A stretch of DNA of 64,000 nucleotides from an uncultured Succinivibrionaceae bacterium (GCA_944393045.1 CALXYT010000003.1:35437-99436), one strand, 5' to 3'; counted from the first letter of the stretch, positions 30,938 through 41,598 are shown. Notes: generated by a model not told the origin, from the sequence alone. Made by a program: numbers and translations.

Positions 30938-31864
30938 CTATTTTGAGGAGTTTTGTTCCTCAATGAATTTTATGATACGTTTAATTGCAATACCTCTAAT
31001 TTCATCTTTTTCGATTAAGATGTCATGTAAGCTATTTAAGAGCATTAAGTAATCTATTTTACAAGTATCATGAGTATGACGAGTAATAAAATTCATGCTC
31101 TTTTTAGTTGCAACCATATTGTCATTTTGTGCTAAAACAAAAAGTGATGGCAAAAATAAATTCCAATTAGTTGTAGTTAGATTTTTAATTGCAATTAATG
31201 CTGCTTTAAGCCAACCGTTTGTTATTCCCCCCATTTTGGTAGTAGGATATTTCTCATGTACCTCATTATATTTGAGAAAACGTGTAAGATCTTGCGTATT
31301 AGCATTTTCCCCAAAAATTCTAGGTTTATAATGATCATTAGGAATTACAAATTTTTCTTTTCCTTCAATAAGTATTTTTAAACTTATAAGCAAATAGAGC
31401 AAAGAAAAGGGGATAAATTGTTTTAAACCAATAAAAGGGGAGATAAAAATAACTCCTTTAAATTTGTTCTGTAATTTAAAAGAGTGTTCTGATATTGATT
31501 TTAAATAATTTAAAGTAATTAATGCCCCCATAGATATAGCACAAATATAATTGTTATGGTGCGATGAATAATGATTTATTACCTCATTAAGGTCTTCTAC
31601 ATAGGTATTAAAAGAATCAATATGACATCTATCATCATCTAAAATTTTAGCATTAGTACCTTGTCCTCTATGGTCATAAATGGTGACAGAAAAATTTTGT
31701 TTATACAAAAAATCAGTAAACTCTTGGTACTTATAGATACATTCATTCTTACCAAGAACTAAAAAAATATGAGTATGATAGCTAGCAGGTCGATATAGTA
31801 GGGTATTTAAAACATATCCGTCCCTAAGAGTCAAATTATCTAGTTGGCATGAAGCTATACTCAT
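30938..31864 (-). CDS. Alpha/beta hydrolase, lysophospholipase (PldB/monoglyceride lipase) type
   Basis: The 308-residue protein has FSVTIYDHRGQGTN near residue 60, as in PldB and monoacylglycerol lipases, the nucleophile elbow ICAISMGALI (Ser about residue 108), an acid at FVLAQNDNMV (about residue 243), and a histidine at LNSLHDIL (about residue 280). The catalytic triad is therefore complete. Likely acts on lysophospholipids or monoacylglycerols. It starts 12 bases after the spoT stop, so it is part of the spoT transcript. Confidence 0.75.
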   Translation of the reverse strand: MSIASCQLDNLTLRDGYVLNTLLYRPASYHTHIFLVLGKNECIYKYQEFTDFLYKQNFSVTIYDHRGQGTNAKILDDDRCHIDSFNTYVEDLNEVINHYSSHHNNYICAISMGALITLNYLKSISEHSFKLQNKFKGVIFISPFIGLKQFIPFSLLYLLISLKILIEGKEKFVIPNDHYKPRIFGENANTQDLTRFLKYNEVHEKYPTTKMGGITNGWLKAALIAIKNLTTTNWNLFLPSLFVLAQNDNMVATKKSMNFITRHTHDTCKIDYLMLLNSLHDILIEKDEIRGIAIKRIIKFIEEQNSSK

Positions 31865-31876
31865 AATTTGTCACCA

Positions 31877-34003
31877 TTAAGATTTTTTCCTAACTACTTT
31901 AATAACATTTGGTATGGCTTTTATTTTGCGCATGATATCAGCTAGGTGAATTCTATCTCTTACAGTAATGATAAGGTTAATATCATATATCTGCCCTTCT
32001 TTTTCTTCAGAGCTAATGCCATCTATATTAGCACCTGCAAGAGTTATGGCATTACTTAATTCACCTAAAAAGCCTGAATGATTTTTAATAGTAATTCTTA
32101 ATGCTGATTGAAATACGCTATTACTTGCATTAGTCATATTCCAGGAAACTTTGAGGAATTTTTCTTGTGAATGAGGCGCTTTAATATTTGAGCAGTTAGT
32201 TGTATGAATTACTAGTCCTTTACCAGGATTTACATGGGCAATAATTGGATCTCCTGGAATAGGGCGACAACAATTAGCAAAAACATAATTTAAGCCTCCA
32301 GTACCATTTATAGCTGAAGGTGGAATCTTGGCATGAGGTATGGTTCCTGTTGGAGTATCCATAGATTCATTATTGAGTAATCTATTAGCTACAATAACAG
32401 TAAATAAATTTCCTAACGCTATATCAGTGTATAGCTCATTTAGGTTCTTTTTTGAGAATTCTTTAAGAACTTTATCGATATGATCTTTATCAATCTCTTC
32501 AATACGTACATTACCTAAAGCGTTACGAAGTAGTCGTTTACCTAAGATTTGACATTCTTCAGAGCGTAAACTCTTTAAATACTGACGAATTTTACTACGT
32601 GCTTTAGATGTTACTACACTATCTAGCCATTGAGCATTTGGTTTTGCTAATGGGGAGGTTAATATTTCAACGCTCTGTCCAGACTTTAGTGATCTAGTTA
32701 AAGGAAATGGGTGTTGATCAACCCTTGCACCAATACAATGTTGCCCAATATCAGTATGTACTGCATACGCAAAATCAACAGGAGTTGAGCCAATAGGTAA
32801 TTCAAAAATTTTCCCTTCAGGGGTAAAAACATATATTTCCTCAGGGAAGAGATCAGATTTTACACTCTCGATAAATTCATAAGAGTTTCCAGCGCTTTGT
32901 TGTAATTCAAGTAGACTTTGTAACCATCTTTGAGCATGAATTTGAGCGGTTGAATCAGCAGATTCTGAACCGTGTAATTTATAGAACCAGTGAGCAGCTA
33001 CACCTCTATCAGCCATTTGATCCATATATTCAGTACGAATTTGAATCTCAATAGGTACGCCATGAGGTCCTACTAAAGAGGTATGTAATGATTGGTAGCC
33101 GTTAATTTTTGGAATAGCAATATAATCTTTAAATGAACCAGGTCTTGGCTTAAATAAGTTATGCATTAACCCTAAAGTGCGGTAACAGTCATCAATATTT
33201 TTTACGATTACTCTAAAGCCGTATACATCCATGATTTCATGAAATTGTACTTCTTTATGCACCATTTTTTGATATATAGAGTAGATATGTTTTTCTCTAC
33301 CTAATATTCTACATTCAATATGGTTTTCATTTATACGACCCTTTATATCCTCTAAGATAGAGTTTATAATCTCTTTACGATTATTGCGAGCTCGTTTTAC
33401 CGCTTCCTTTAGGATTTTATATCTCATTGGATATAAAGCCTCAAAACCTAGTTCTTGTAGTTCATTTTTAATGGTATTAATACCAAGTCTATTAGCGATA
33501 GGTGCGAATATTTCTAAAGTTTCTTTAGCAATTCTGCGGCGTTTATCGGGTCTTAAAGCCCCTATGGTGCGCATGTTATGAGTTCTATCGGCAAGCTTAA
33601 TTAAAATGACTCGAATATCATTAGTCATAGCCATGATCATTTTACGGAAGTTTTCAGCTTGCGCTTCTTTATGATCACGAAATTGTAGTTTATCTAATTT
33701 TGTAACACCAATAACTAATCGTGTAACTGTTTCACCGAATAATTGCTCAATTTTATCTTCAGTAATAGGAGTATCTTCCACAACATCATGTAATAATGCT
33801 GCTCTAATGGCATCACAGTCTAAATGCATTTGCGCAAGTATAGTCGCAACGGCAACAGGGTGCGTAATATATGGTTCACCACTAGTTCTAGTTTGACCTT
33901 CGTGGGCATTTTTAGCTGTTATATATGCTTGTTCTATTTTATCTACTTGGTCTTTGGGAAGATAAGAAGATAAAATTGACTTTAAATTTTCAAATAGATA
34001 CAA
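31877..34003 (-). CDS. spoT: Bifunctional (p)ppGpp synthetase/hydrolase SpoT
   Basis: SpoT sets the alarmone level in stress and starvation. At 708 residues it matches E. coli SpoT (702). The hydrolase HD motif is intact (LLHDVVEDT, about residues 69-77, and ADRTHNMRT). The synthetase region has YGFRVIVKNIDDCYR and YQSLHTSLVGPHGVPIEIQI. A TGS domain (YVFTPEGKIFELP) and a C-terminal ACT domain follow. The intact HD distinguishes it from RelA. rpoZ lies upstream as in enterics, but with a 295-base gap. Confidence 0.95.
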   Translation of the reverse strand: MYLFENLKSILSSYLPKDQVDKIEQAYITAKNAHEGQTRTSGEPYITHPVAVATILAQMHLDCDAIRAALLHDVVEDTPITEDKIEQLFGETVTRLVIGVTKLDKLQFRDHKEAQAENFRKMIMAMTNDIRVILIKLADRTHNMRTIGALRPDKRRRIAKETLEIFAPIANRLGINTIKNELQELGFEALYPMRYKILKEAVKRARNNRKEIINSILEDIKGRINENHIECRILGREKHIYSIYQKMVHKEVQFHEIMDVYGFRVIVKNIDDCYRTLGLMHNLFKPRPGSFKDYIAIPKINGYQSLHTSLVGPHGVPIEIQIRTEYMDQMADRGVAAHWFYKLHGSESADSTAQIHAQRWLQSLLELQQSAGNSYEFIESVKSDLFPEEIYVFTPEGKIFELPIGSTPVDFAYAVHTDIGQHCIGARVDQHPFPLTRSLKSGQSVEILTSPLAKPNAQWLDSVVTSKARSKIRQYLKSLRSEECQILGKRLLRNALGNVRIEEIDKDHIDKVLKEFSKKNLNELYTDIALGNLFTVIVANRLLNNESMDTPTGTIPHAKIPPSAINGTGGLNYVFANCCRPIPGDPIIAHVNPGKGLVIHTTNCSNIKAPHSQEKFLKVSWNMTNASNSVFQSALRITIKNHSGFLGELSNAITLAGANIDGISSEEKEGQIYDINLIITVRDRIHLADIMRKIKAIPNVIKVVRKKS

Positions 34004-34298
34004 GATATCACCTAATTTAATCTGAAATTAATGGTAAATATACGAGAATATTATAACACTTATCTAAACTAGTATAATAGTAATTGGGTAATATGAACGT
34101 ATAATTTTTTATATTTTACCGCAATCCTGCTCTCTTAAGATTGTTATCAGAATAAAGAGTTTTTTATTGTTGAATTTTAGCAGTGAGCTGAGAATGATAG
34201 GTGAACTAATAGATGCACTAAAACAAAAGGAGCTTACTAATCTTTTGATATAGTAAACTCCATTACTAAACTTGTTATAAGATTAATAACTGGTAGTT

Positions 34299-34586
34299 TT
34301 AATTAAAAAGTGAAATATCGTCAATTTCAGGAACATTAACTTGTTCGTTGAATTCTTCAGATTTACGTAATCTGCCTTTTTGATCTTGCTTATCCATAAA
34401 TTCTTCAGAAATTAAACCTTCTTCAATTTCTCGGATAGCAATAACAGTAGGTTTATCGTTTTCAAGCTCAACAAGAGGGTCACATCCATTTACTGAAATT
34501 TGACGCGCACGACGAGCTGCGATTAGAACTAAATCAAAACGATTGCCAACCTGTTTTACAGCATCTTCTACTGTTACTCGAGCCAT
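34299..34586 (-). CDS. rpoZ: RNA polymerase omega subunit
   Basis: Omega assists assembly of RNA polymerase and forms a ppGpp binding site. The 95-residue product starts [20 protein letters not shown], the standard N terminus, and keeps [10 protein letters not shown] and the [15 protein letters not shown] block. The open frame extends to 34661, but the ATG at 34586 has GGAG upstream and gives the canonical start. Position between gmk and spoT is the usual gammaproteobacterial order. Confidence 0.95.
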   Translation of the reverse strand: MARVTVEDAVKQVGNRFDLVLIAARRARQISVNGCDPLVELENDKPTVIAIREIEEGLISEEFMDKQDQKGRLRKSEEFNEQVNVPEIDDISLFN

Positions 34587-34890
34587 TAACATATACTCCA
34601 AATTTAAAAATAATGTCAAATTATAGCAACAATAGTTTTTTTTGCAATAAAAAATCACCAAAATTTAGCACTTAAGCATGGTAGAAGCCTTAAATACCGT
34701 CCTCATATGGTTTTTCACTAAATTTTAGTATCTTATCTTGGTAAATACCAGTAACTTTTGTTCATGTTAATAAGGCTTTTAATATTTGTAAAAATAAACT
34801 TATTATTTCTAATTATTGGTTAATATATTATTTTTTTATAAAAATATATAATATTAGTTATTGTGTGATATAGGAAGAGTGAAAAATTAA
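34587..34890. other. Intergenic region between gmk and rpoZ
   Basis: About 300 AT-rich bases after the gmk terminator, presumably with the rpoZ promoter. Nothing else is recognised. Confidence 0.4.
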
Positions 34891-34932
34891 AAAAATAACG
34901 AGAATAACTAGCATTGCAGACAATGCTAGTTA
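34891..34932 (-). terminator. Intrinsic terminator of gmk
   Basis: TAACTAGCATTG (34905-34916) and CAATGCTAGTTA (34921-34932) form a perfect 12-bp stem; on the minus strand it is followed by a T-rich tract ending in TTTTTTT. Confidence 0.9.
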
Positions 34933-34944
34933 TAAGGGTAAAAA

Positions 34945-35595
34945 TTAATTATCATCTTTTTCAGAGTATGAATAACCTTCAAGCAAGTTGGCTAGTACTA
35001 CTTCATTTTTTGAAGCTTGATATGCTCTTTTTTGTCTATAAGCATTTACAATACTCCATAGAGCTTCAGAACTAGTTTCAAACTTATCATTGATGATAAT
35101 AAAATCGTATTCATTATAGTGACTAATTTCTCTTTGAGCCTTTTGCATGCGAGATTTGATAACATCACTAGAATCTTGTCCCCTTGCAATGAGTCGGTTT
35201 TCTAATTCTTTAAGACTTGGTGGAAGAATAAAGATACTTTTAGCACTTGGTTCAAGTTTTCTCATTTGTCTTGCACCTTGCCAATCGATATCTAGAAAAA
35301 CATCTTGACCTTTAGATAATGCTTGCTGAACCAGTTCTTTAGATGTGCCATAGTATTTATCAAATACATGTGCCCATTCATAGAAAGCATCTCGAGCGAT
35401 TAGTCTTTTGAATTCATCTTCACTAACAAAATGGTATGAAACTCCATTAGTTTCACCAGGTCTTATTTGTCTAGTAGTGTGTGAAATTGATAAATACATG
35501 GAGTTATCATTATTATGTTTTTTGAATAACTCGGTAAGTAAACTTGTCTTACCAGCTCCACTAGGAGAAGAAATAATGAATAATGTACCTTTCAT
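34945..35595 (-). CDS. gmk: Guanylate kinase
   Basis: Converts GMP to GDP with ATP. The 216-residue product has P-loop FIISSPSGAGKTSLLTELF, SISHTTRQIRPGE, and the GMP-binding YYGTSKELVQ and LDIDWQGARQ motifs. The frame is open to 35634 but the ATG at 35595 is chosen: it has AGGA upstream and produces the normal N terminus MKGTLFIISS. It starts just after the engB stop (35600). Confidence 0.95.
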   Translation of the reverse strand: MKGTLFIISSPSGAGKTSLLTELFKKHNNDNSMYLSISHTTRQIRPGETNGVSYHFVSEDEFKRLIARDAFYEWAHVFDKYYGTSKELVQQALSKGQDVFLDIDWQGARQMRKLEPSAKSIFILPPSLKELENRLIARGQDSSDVIKSRMQKAQREISHYNEYDFIIINDKFETSSEALWSIVNAYRQKRAYQASKNEVVLANLLEGYSYSEKDDN

Positions 35596-35599
35596 ATTA

Positions 35600-36280
35600 T
35601 TATCCTTTATAGTTTTCCCATGCTTCTTCGTCAAATTCTATGTTATCTGATTGCTTAGAAGTTATTTCAGTAGAAGAATTATCATGGAGTGATTCAAAAT
35701 ACATATTTAGAACATTTTTAAGTTGTTCTACACCTTCTCCAGATAATGAAGAAAATGGGATTACCTCGTAAGTAGCCCCAAATTCAATTAATAACTTTTT
35801 GACTTCCTGAACTGCCTTGCGTTTAGCATTTAGTTTTAGTTTATCAGCTTTAGTTAGCAATAATACTACATTTAAATTGGCTAATGTTGCCCAACTTATA
35901 ATTTGACGGTCAAAATCTTTTAATGGGTGTCTAATATCCATTAAAACTACTACTACTTTTAAGCACTTACGTTTTTGTAAGTATTCAGTTAAGGAGCGTT
36001 GCCATTTCTTTTTAACAGTAAAGGGAACATCTGCAAAACCGTAACCAGGAAGGTCTACAATTTTTTTATTTTCGGCAACTTCAAAAAGATTAATTAGTTG
36101 TGTTCTGCCAGGTGTTTTACTGGTTTTAGCTAAATTCTTAATATTGGTTAATTTATTTAAAGCTGTAGATTTACCAGCGTTAGAACGACCAACAAAGGCT
36201 ATTTCTATACCTTCGTCAGGTGGTAATTTAGTGATATCAGGAGCACTAGTTACAAATCTTGTTTGGTTAAAATTTAACAT
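35600..36280 (-). CDS. engB: Ribosome biogenesis GTPase EngB (YihA/YsxC)
   Basis: Essential GTPase for 50S subunit assembly. The 226-residue protein has G1 [14 protein letters not shown] (about residues 31-44), G3 [11 protein letters not shown]4 LLTKADKL, and the characteristic [10 protein letters not shown] switch. The acidic C-terminal tail after residue 205 is an extension of the usual 200-residue core. Next to gmk in one minus-strand transcript, only 4 bases apart. Confidence 0.94.
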   Translation of the reverse strand: MLNFNQTRFVTSAPDITKLPPDEGIEIAFVGRSNAGKSTALNKLTNIKNLAKTSKTPGRTQLINLFEVAENKKIVDLPGYGFADVPFTVKKKWQRSLTEYLQKRKCLKVVVVLMDIRHPLKDFDRQIISWATLANLNVVLLLTKADKLKLNAKRKAVQEVKKLLIEFGATYEVIPFSSLSGEGVEQLKNVLNMYFESLHDNSSTEITSKQSDNIEFDEEAWENYKG

Positions 36281-36553
36281 AATCTTCTAATTTAATGAAA
36301 TTTAAGAGCTTAGATTTATTATAACGTAATTATTAAGAATTTGAACTGATAAGATTTTTGTTAAAGCATTGAAGTGGGAGCTTTTTAACTAAAGCAGGGT
36401 TAATGTGGTTAGTTATAAGTTTTTTTATGATAAAGCAATAATGTTCTTGATTGAAATTATGAGTAATACTCAAATGCAATATTAAAGATGTTTAAAGCTG
36501 TATTAAGGATGGAGGGGTTAAACTTTATTTGATAATCTTTAACCCATATAGTA
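36281..36553. other. Intergenic region, nothing recognised
   Basis: AT-rich stretch between engB and the terminator of the DUF3334 gene; presumably holds the engB promoter. Confidence 0.35.
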
Positions 36554-36589
36554 TAGAGTTAAATGTTTAGTAAAAACAATTTAACTCTA
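36554..36589 (-). terminator. Hairpin after the DUF3334 gene
   Basis: TAGAGTTAAA (36554-36563) and TTTAACTCTA (36580-36589) form a 10-bp stem with a 16-base loop, 15 bases after the gene's stop. The T-run is weak. Confidence 0.6.
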
Positions 36590-36603
36590 ATACTGAGATT
36601 TTA

Positions 36604-37329
36604 CTAAAGGCCTAATGAGGCTAATAAATCATCTGCATCATCTTGAGTGCCATTTTGATTAGCTTGTTCTTCTTTTTCTTTAACTTGCTTTTCTTGAGTT
36701 TGTTTTGCGGCAACATTAGCAAGTATTTCGTCTGGGTTTACTTCTTCTCGTGGAGAGAAGTCGTCCATTTGAATAAAGTGAGTTGAATCCATAGCTAATT
36801 CCATATAAAAAATATTATTTTTTTCAGTATAGAATGAAACACGGAAAGCTTTAGGTTTATCTAGGTTAGCATTTACACTTATGCGCACTTGTCTATTTAA
36901 AGTAAGCATTTTTGGTTGGCTTTGGGTTATTGAGGTATGTAACTCTTGGCTAACCTTAGAGGTGAAATCACCAAGAATTTGGTTCATCAATTCACCCATT
37001 ACATTACCAACTTCATCAGAAGTATAAACTGTTGCTAGTTCTTCTTTTGGCAAGCCCATATTGATTAGGTAATTGGAGTATACTTCCATTGCTGCTTCAC
37101 CACTAAAATTGATGACAACTAGCCCTGAAAAAGCACCATCAAATAAAACGAAACAACCAATGTCAGGCTTTAGGCAAGTCTTAGTAATTTGCTGAACCAT
37201 TGGCGAAAAGTTTATTTCATGATGAGTAGCTTCAGTTAAGACAGAAGTTACTGAATGACATAATTTTAATAGAAAATCTGTAGTTTTAATTAAACGCCCA
37301 TCATTATTTCGATCAGATTGCTTTGCCAT
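36604..37329 (-). CDS. DUF3334 family protein (CheC/CheX-like fold)
   Basis: The 241-residue protein matches DUF3334 proteins of marine and enteric-related gammaproteobacteria: KTCLKPDIGCFVLFDGAFSG (about residues 49-68), YTSDEVGNVMGELMNQILGD (about residues 100-119) and LNRQVRISVNANLDKP. The ExxNxxxG-type pattern is like CheX/CheC phosphatase helices, but function is unknown. The last 45 residues are charged, Gln/Glu-rich, and end in a DDADDLLASLGL tail that could be a protein docking peptide. Confidence 0.75.
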   Translation of the reverse strand: MAKQSDRNNDGRLIKTTDFLLKLCHSVTSVLTEATHHEINFSPMVQQITKTCLKPDIGCFVLFDGAFSGLVVINFSGEAAMEVYSNYLINMGLPKEELATVYTSDEVGNVMGELMNQILGDFTSKVSQELHTSITQSQPKMLTLNRQVRISVNANLDKPKAFRVSFYTEKNNIFYMELAMDSTHFIQMDDFSPREEVNPDEILANVAAKQTQEKQVKEKEEQANQNGTQDDADDLLASLGL

Positions 37330-37670
37330 ATATATTAGCCTCTGTTATTTCATTTAAAATACTGTTTTGTAATAAACATTTGGTAAAACATGAAATATTT
37401 ATAATAATGCATAAGTTTGTTATATCACTTAGGTGTTATAATGAAATTAATATTTTGTAATCAGTAATTTCAAGTAATATAAGTTTATTACGTAAACGAT
37501 TGAAATATTTTTTTTGTGAACAACGTGTACCACATAGAAATTTAATCACACAAGAAATTGTATGATAAAAGCCTTTTAAGTTCTATGTTGTTGTTCACTT
37601 TTTTGGTAGAAAATAATTTTTTTGAAATGGTGGTCGCACTTTTTTAAGAGCGGTTCCTATGCGTAGAATA
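37330..37670. other. Intergenic region, nothing recognised
   Basis: AT-rich, with a short palindromic stretch (GTGAACAACGTGTACCACA, about 37516-37534) but no gene or strong terminator. Confidence 0.35.
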
Positions 37671-37886
37671 TTAATCGTTTTTAGGACGATATTTTAGTAA
37701 TTCTGGAATTGCTTTAATTTGGTATGGAATCATTAAAATAACACCACCAATTAAAAAAAATGCCATATATTTATCTGGAATATTAGGAAAGCCAAAGAAA
37801 TGAGACCCAAGTCCAGCCATTAAAGCAAGACAACCTAAATTTAGTAAAATTTTAGTCCATAAAGGAGTTTTTATAACAACTTTCAT
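37671..37886 (-). CDS. Small two-helix membrane protein, unknown function
   Basis: 71 residues with two predicted membrane helices (ILLNLGCLALMAGLGSHFF and YMAFFLIGGVILMIPYQI) separated by a short loop containing FPNIPDKY; the C terminus is basic. The layout recalls the YbjC/DUF1418 type of small membrane proteins but the similarity is too weak to name. It stands alone with about 340 bases on one side and 176 on the other. Confidence 0.55.
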   Translation of the reverse strand: MKVVIKTPLWTKILLNLGCLALMAGLGSHFFGFPNIPDKYMAFFLIGGVILMIPYQIKAIPELLKYRPKND

Positions 37887-38062
37887 AACTTTTTATCACA
37901 CATCCTAATAACATTGGTAGCTAAAATTTTATTATATAATTAAAAGAATTTCCAGCGTGTTTATAAAAATTTTAGCAATCAGTTATTAGCATTGCGAGCA
38001 ATGTTATAGAGTTAAGAATTTCCAGATATTTTAGGTATGAATGGTAAATTTATCATCTAAGT

Positions 38063-39541
38063 TTATTCAAGACCTAGTTCTTTAAGTTTTCTTGTTAAGG
38101 TGTTTCTTCCCCAACCTAAAAGTTTAGCAGCTTCTTGCTTATGATCACGAGTAAATGCTAAGGCTGTTTTAAGCATAATTTTTTCAAATTCAGGTGTTGC
38201 TTCATTTAAGATATTAGATTCTCCATTTAATAATTTATTCTGTACCCATATTTCTAGTAATTCTTGCCAGGTTTTATTGTCAGTAGCAGGTTTGTAAATA
38301 GCAGTTGCTGTATTTTCAGCATTTTGCTCTATTGGTTTTACTTCTTCCTGTTTGGCTTCTTCTTTAACATGAGTATTTTGCTGACTAAAGAGTTCAGGAG
38401 GAAGATCTGATAGGTAAATCTCCTGTCCTGATGCCATTACTGTAACCCATCGACTAACATTTTCTAATTGTCTAACATTGCCAGGCCATTCTAGGTGTTT
38501 AATGAAGTCTATAACCTCAGGTGAGAGAATCTTTGGTTCAACATTAAGTTCTTTAGCAACATTTTTTAAGAAGTATTTCGCTAGTTTTGGAATATCTTCT
38601 GCTCTATCACGAAGAGGTGGAAGGTGGATTCTTATTACATTTAAGCGATAAAATAGATCTTCTCTAAATTTTCCCTTTGATACTAAATTTTCAAGGTTTT
38701 GATGGGTAGCTGCAATAATTCTTACATCAACTGAAATAGGTTGATGACCACCTACACGATAAAATTCGCCATTAGCTAGTACTCGTAGTAATCTTGTTTG
38801 TACATCTAATGGCATATCACCAATTTCATCGAGAAATAATGTGCCACCATTTGCTTGTTCAAATCTACCTATACGAGAAGCACTGGCGCCTGTAAATGAA
38901 CCTTTTTCATGACCAAATAACTCAGATTCGATTAATTCTTTAGGAATAGCTGCCATATTGAGCGCAATAAAAGGTTTATTAGCTCTAACACTATGTTTAT
39001 GTAGAGCATGCGCTACAAGTTCCTTACCAGTTCCTGATTGACCGTTAATAAGAACACTTATAGAGGATTTAGACAATCTACCAATAGCTCTAAATACTTC
39101 TTGCATGGCAGGTGATTCACCAATTATTTCAGGTGTGCCATTCTCAATATCAGTTACTAGATCTTTAAAATGTTCCTGGTATTGCGTTTGCGCCTTCCTA
39201 ACAATAGCAACAGCTTCGTCAATATCGAATGGTTTTGGTAAATACTCAAAAGAGCCACTTTGATATGAATTTACGGCGCTTGTTAAATCACTATGGGCTG
39301 TGGTAATAATTACTGGTATTTCTGGGTATACTTTATGTATTTCTTTTAGCATATCTAACCCATTGATACCAGGCATTCTGATATCAGAAATTATCACTTC
39401 AGGTTTGTCTTTTTTTATACTTTCTAAAACATCTTCGCCATTTTCAAAACTTCTGGTATTAAATCCCTCTTGACAAAGAGCGCGTTCTAATACGAATCTA
39501 ATAGCGCTATCATCATCTACTATCCAAATGCTGTGGGACAT
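38063..39541 (-). CDS. glnG: Nitrogen regulator NtrC/GlnG (sigma-54 activator)
   Basis: Response regulator that activates sigma-54 promoters of nitrogen genes after phosphorylation by GlnL. Domains: receiver (residues 1-120) with phosphoacceptor Asp in [14 protein letters not shown]+ domain with Walker [15 protein letters not shown], the sigma-54 contact [13 protein letters not shown] and Walker [15 protein letters not shown]-terminal Fis-type [23 protein letters not shown]. The frame is open to 39574 but the ATG at 39541 has AAGGAG upstream and gives [15 protein letters not shown]. It starts 4 bases after the glnL stop. Confidence 0.95.
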   Translation of the reverse strand: MSHSIWIVDDDSAIRFVLERALCQEGFNTRSFENGEDVLESIKKDKPEVIISDIRMPGINGLDMLKEIHKVYPEIPVIITTAHSDLTSAVNSYQSGSFEYLPKPFDIDEAVAIVRKAQTQYQEHFKDLVTDIENGTPEIIGESPAMQEVFRAIGRLSKSSISVLINGQSGTGKELVAHALHKHSVRANKPFIALNMAAIPKELIESELFGHEKGSFTGASASRIGRFEQANGGTLFLDEIGDMPLDVQTRLLRVLANGEFYRVGGHQPISVDVRIIAATHQNLENLVSKGKFREDLFYRLNVIRIHLPPLRDRAEDIPKLAKYFLKNVAKELNVEPKILSPEVIDFIKHLEWPGNVRQLENVSRWVTVMASGQEIYLSDLPPELFSQQNTHVKEEAKQEEVKPIEQNAENTATAIYKPATDNKTWQELLEIWVQNKLLNGESNILNEATPEFEKIMLKTALAFTRDHKQEAAKLLGWGRNTLTRKLKELGLE

Positions 39542-39545
39542 AATA

Positions 39546-40622
39546 TTACTCCTTAAGTGGTAGGTAGATTGCAAATTCTGTATGACCGTTCCAACTGGTG
39601 CATTCTATTTTGCCATGGTGTTGATCAACAATATTTTGGGAAATTGATAGACCAAGTCCTGTTCCTCCAGTTCTTCCTGTAACCATTGGATAAAAGACGG
39701 TGTCTCTTATTTGTGGTGGAATACCTGGACCATTATCAGTAACGGAAATGCAGGCAGCTGTTTTTGAAATGTTCCCATGAATACTTACTCGATAGGCAGT
39801 TCTAGTTTTAATAGTAATGCGACCATTAGGAATTTTGTGTTCCTTAAGAATAAATACTGCATTACAAACAATATTTAAGATAGCCTGTTGTAATTGATCA
39901 GGATCCATGGCAAGTTCAGGTATTGATGGGTCATAATCACGAATTAGTTGAATGTAATCGGGTAAATCCATAGAGACAAGTTTTAAGATTTTCTCTAAAA
40001 CTTCATGGATATTGTGCATTTGGTGAGGTGTTGCTTTTTGAGGTCCGAGCAATTTATCAACTAAGTGTTTTAATCTATCTGCCTGCTCAATTATAACTGA
40101 GGTATACTCTCTAACATCGTCTTGCCCTTTAAATTGTCTTTCAAGTAATTGAGCAGCACCTCGTAAACCACCAAGAGGATTTTTGATTTCATGAGCAAGA
40201 CCTCTAACTAAATCTCTAGCAGCTATTTGTTGGGCATGCTGCAGGATTTCTTGGTTCATTTTGCGTTGTTGCTCAATTTTACGAATTTCAAGCAACAGAA
40301 CGCAGTTATAAAATTCTGGTTTTGGTTCGATGACAGTAACTGAAACTTCAGCTAAAGAAGGGTGAGCCTCATTTACAAAGGTAACTTCATAGTCGGTGTA
40401 GCCTAAATCGGTATTGAGGCAATTTTTGAGTCTATCAAAATCAAAATTCGTATAATCAAAAACCTTGGTTAGATTGTGACCAACTAATTTTCTTGAGCTA
40501 ACTCCAAAAAGTTGCTCAGTTGATTGATTGATATATCGTATAGTTAGGTCATGATCCAATAATATAATAGCTGTAACCATGTTATCGAGAACATAATCAG
40601 CTATGGATGTTAGATTATACAT
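39546..40622 (-). CDS. glnL: Nitrogen sensor histidine kinase NtrB/GlnL
   Basis: Phosphorylates GlnG when nitrogen is limiting, under control of PII. The 358-residue protein has an N-terminal PAS domain (ILLDHDLTIRYINQSTEQLF), an H-box GLAHEIKNPLGGLRG with the phosphorylated His (about residue 150), an N-box LNIVCNAVFIL and G-boxes ITVDNGPGIP-like (SVTDNGPGIPP) and GGTGLGLSISQNIV. The frame is open to 40673; the ATG at 40622 has GGGAGA upstream and gives MYNLTSIADYVLDNM. The usual asparagine in the N-box is kept. Confidence 0.95.
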   Translation of the reverse strand: MYNLTSIADYVLDNMVTAIILLDHDLTIRYINQSTEQLFGVSSRKLVGHNLTKVFDYTNFDFDRLKNCLNTDLGYTDYEVTFVNEAHPSLAEVSVTVIEPKPEFYNCVLLLEIRKIEQQRKMNQEILQHAQQIAARDLVRGLAHEIKNPLGGLRGAAQLLERQFKGQDDVREYTSVIIEQADRLKHLVDKLLGPQKATPHQMHNIHEVLEKILKLVSMDLPDYIQLIRDYDPSIPELAMDPDQLQQAILNIVCNAVFILKEHKIPNGRITIKTRTAYRVSIHGNISKTAACISVTDNGPGIPPQIRDTVFYPMVTGRTGGTGLGLSISQNIVDQHHGKIECTSWNGHTEFAIYLPLKE

Positions 40623-40707
40623 GTTTCTCCCTAATATAATACAACGCACTACATTTGTGCATAATAAGCTCAATTATAGTGCCTGCAAATAATTAGGGCT
40701 CACATTT

Positions 40708-41265
40708 TTATTTTTTACGACCCAAAGCGACACGTAAAACCGAGAATTTAACAGAGTTTGAAGCAAAAATCTTGCCATTTTTTAGAGCCATTTTTACTTG
40801 AACAGTATGCTCACCTCTTGGGACACCTTCAACGTCTATACGAGTGGTATTATTAGCTGAGGCGTATAAAGAATTATCAATGAATACTTTTAAGGAAAAG
40901 TCTCCTTTTGGTCTTGGATTAATACCAGTAACAACAGTAATAACACCATTGTTTGCTCTTATTACTTGGTCAGGAGTTGGTGATAGCACTGAAAGAATAT
41001 AGTTGATATTTTGTAGGTTGGTGTTGTTTCTTATATTAATTGGTTTTGGGGTGTATTTTGGAGGAGTGATAGCAGTACTACCAATTTTTTTAGGGGTAGT
41101 AATTTGTATAGGCTTAGCACCTTTTTGTTGCACTAGACGCTCTTCATCTCCATAGTGAGACACACCATTTTCATCTACCCATTTATACACGCCAGGCGCA
41201 GCTTGTGTAACATTTGCTAGTAAAAAGCAGAAGGTAAAAGATAAAATAGTTATAAAACCTTTCAT
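40708..41265 (-). CDS. Exported DUF4124-domain protein
   Basis: 185 residues with a signal peptide (FITILSFTFCFLLANVTQA, then APGVYKW) followed by a DUF4124 domain at about residues 24-45 (GVYKWVDENGVSHYGDE). The C-terminal half (about residues 90-180) reads as an Ig-like beta sandwich (FSLKVFIDNSLYASANN, GEHTVQVKMALKNGKIF). Genes of this type lie between glnA and glnL in several gammaproteobacteria, as here, so an envelope role linked to nitrogen status is possible. Function unknown. It probably starts the glnL-glnG transcript (85-base gap). Confidence 0.8.
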   Translation of the reverse strand: MKGFITILSFTFCFLLANVTQAAPGVYKWVDENGVSHYGDEERLVQQKGAKPIQITTPKKIGSTAITPPKYTPKPINIRNNTNLQNINYILSVLSPTPDQVIRANNGVITVVTGINPRPKGDFSLKVFIDNSLYASANNTTRIDVEGVPRGEHTVQVKMALKNGKIFASNSVKFSVLRVALGRKK

Positions 41266-41565
41266 ATTTATTCTCCAATAAAATGAGTTTTACTTAAATC
41301 GAGCTTCTTTATAAAGAATGCTAATATTTATGTAAATCAATGGAAAGGAATTTTTAGAGGGAGTTCTTTTCTGCATATTACTATGCATCAATAAAAACTA
41401 AAAAGCAATCACTCTTTATAGAATAATATTACAGTATGCTTTTGCACATCTCAAGGATAAATTTTAATTTTGCTTAGCGAGGTAACTGTTTTGCATATTT
41501 CTTTTGGGTAAAATCTTAAATAGCTTGCTATTTAAATTTATGAGAAAAAGGAAATTACAAATAAT
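41266..41565. other. Intergenic region between glnA and the DUF4124 gene
   Basis: About 300 bases without a gene, presumably containing the promoter of the DUF4124-glnL-glnG unit. No sigma-54 motif was recognised in it. Confidence 0.4.
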
Positions 41566-41598
41566 AAAACCCACTGATTGTTACAAAGAGTGGGTTTT
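41566..41598 (-). terminator. Intrinsic terminator of glnA
   Basis: AAAACCCACT (41566-41575) and AGTGGGTTTT (41589-41598) form a 10-bp stem; the minus-strand transcript ends in TTTTATTATTT. It separates glnA from the downstream genes. Confidence 0.88.
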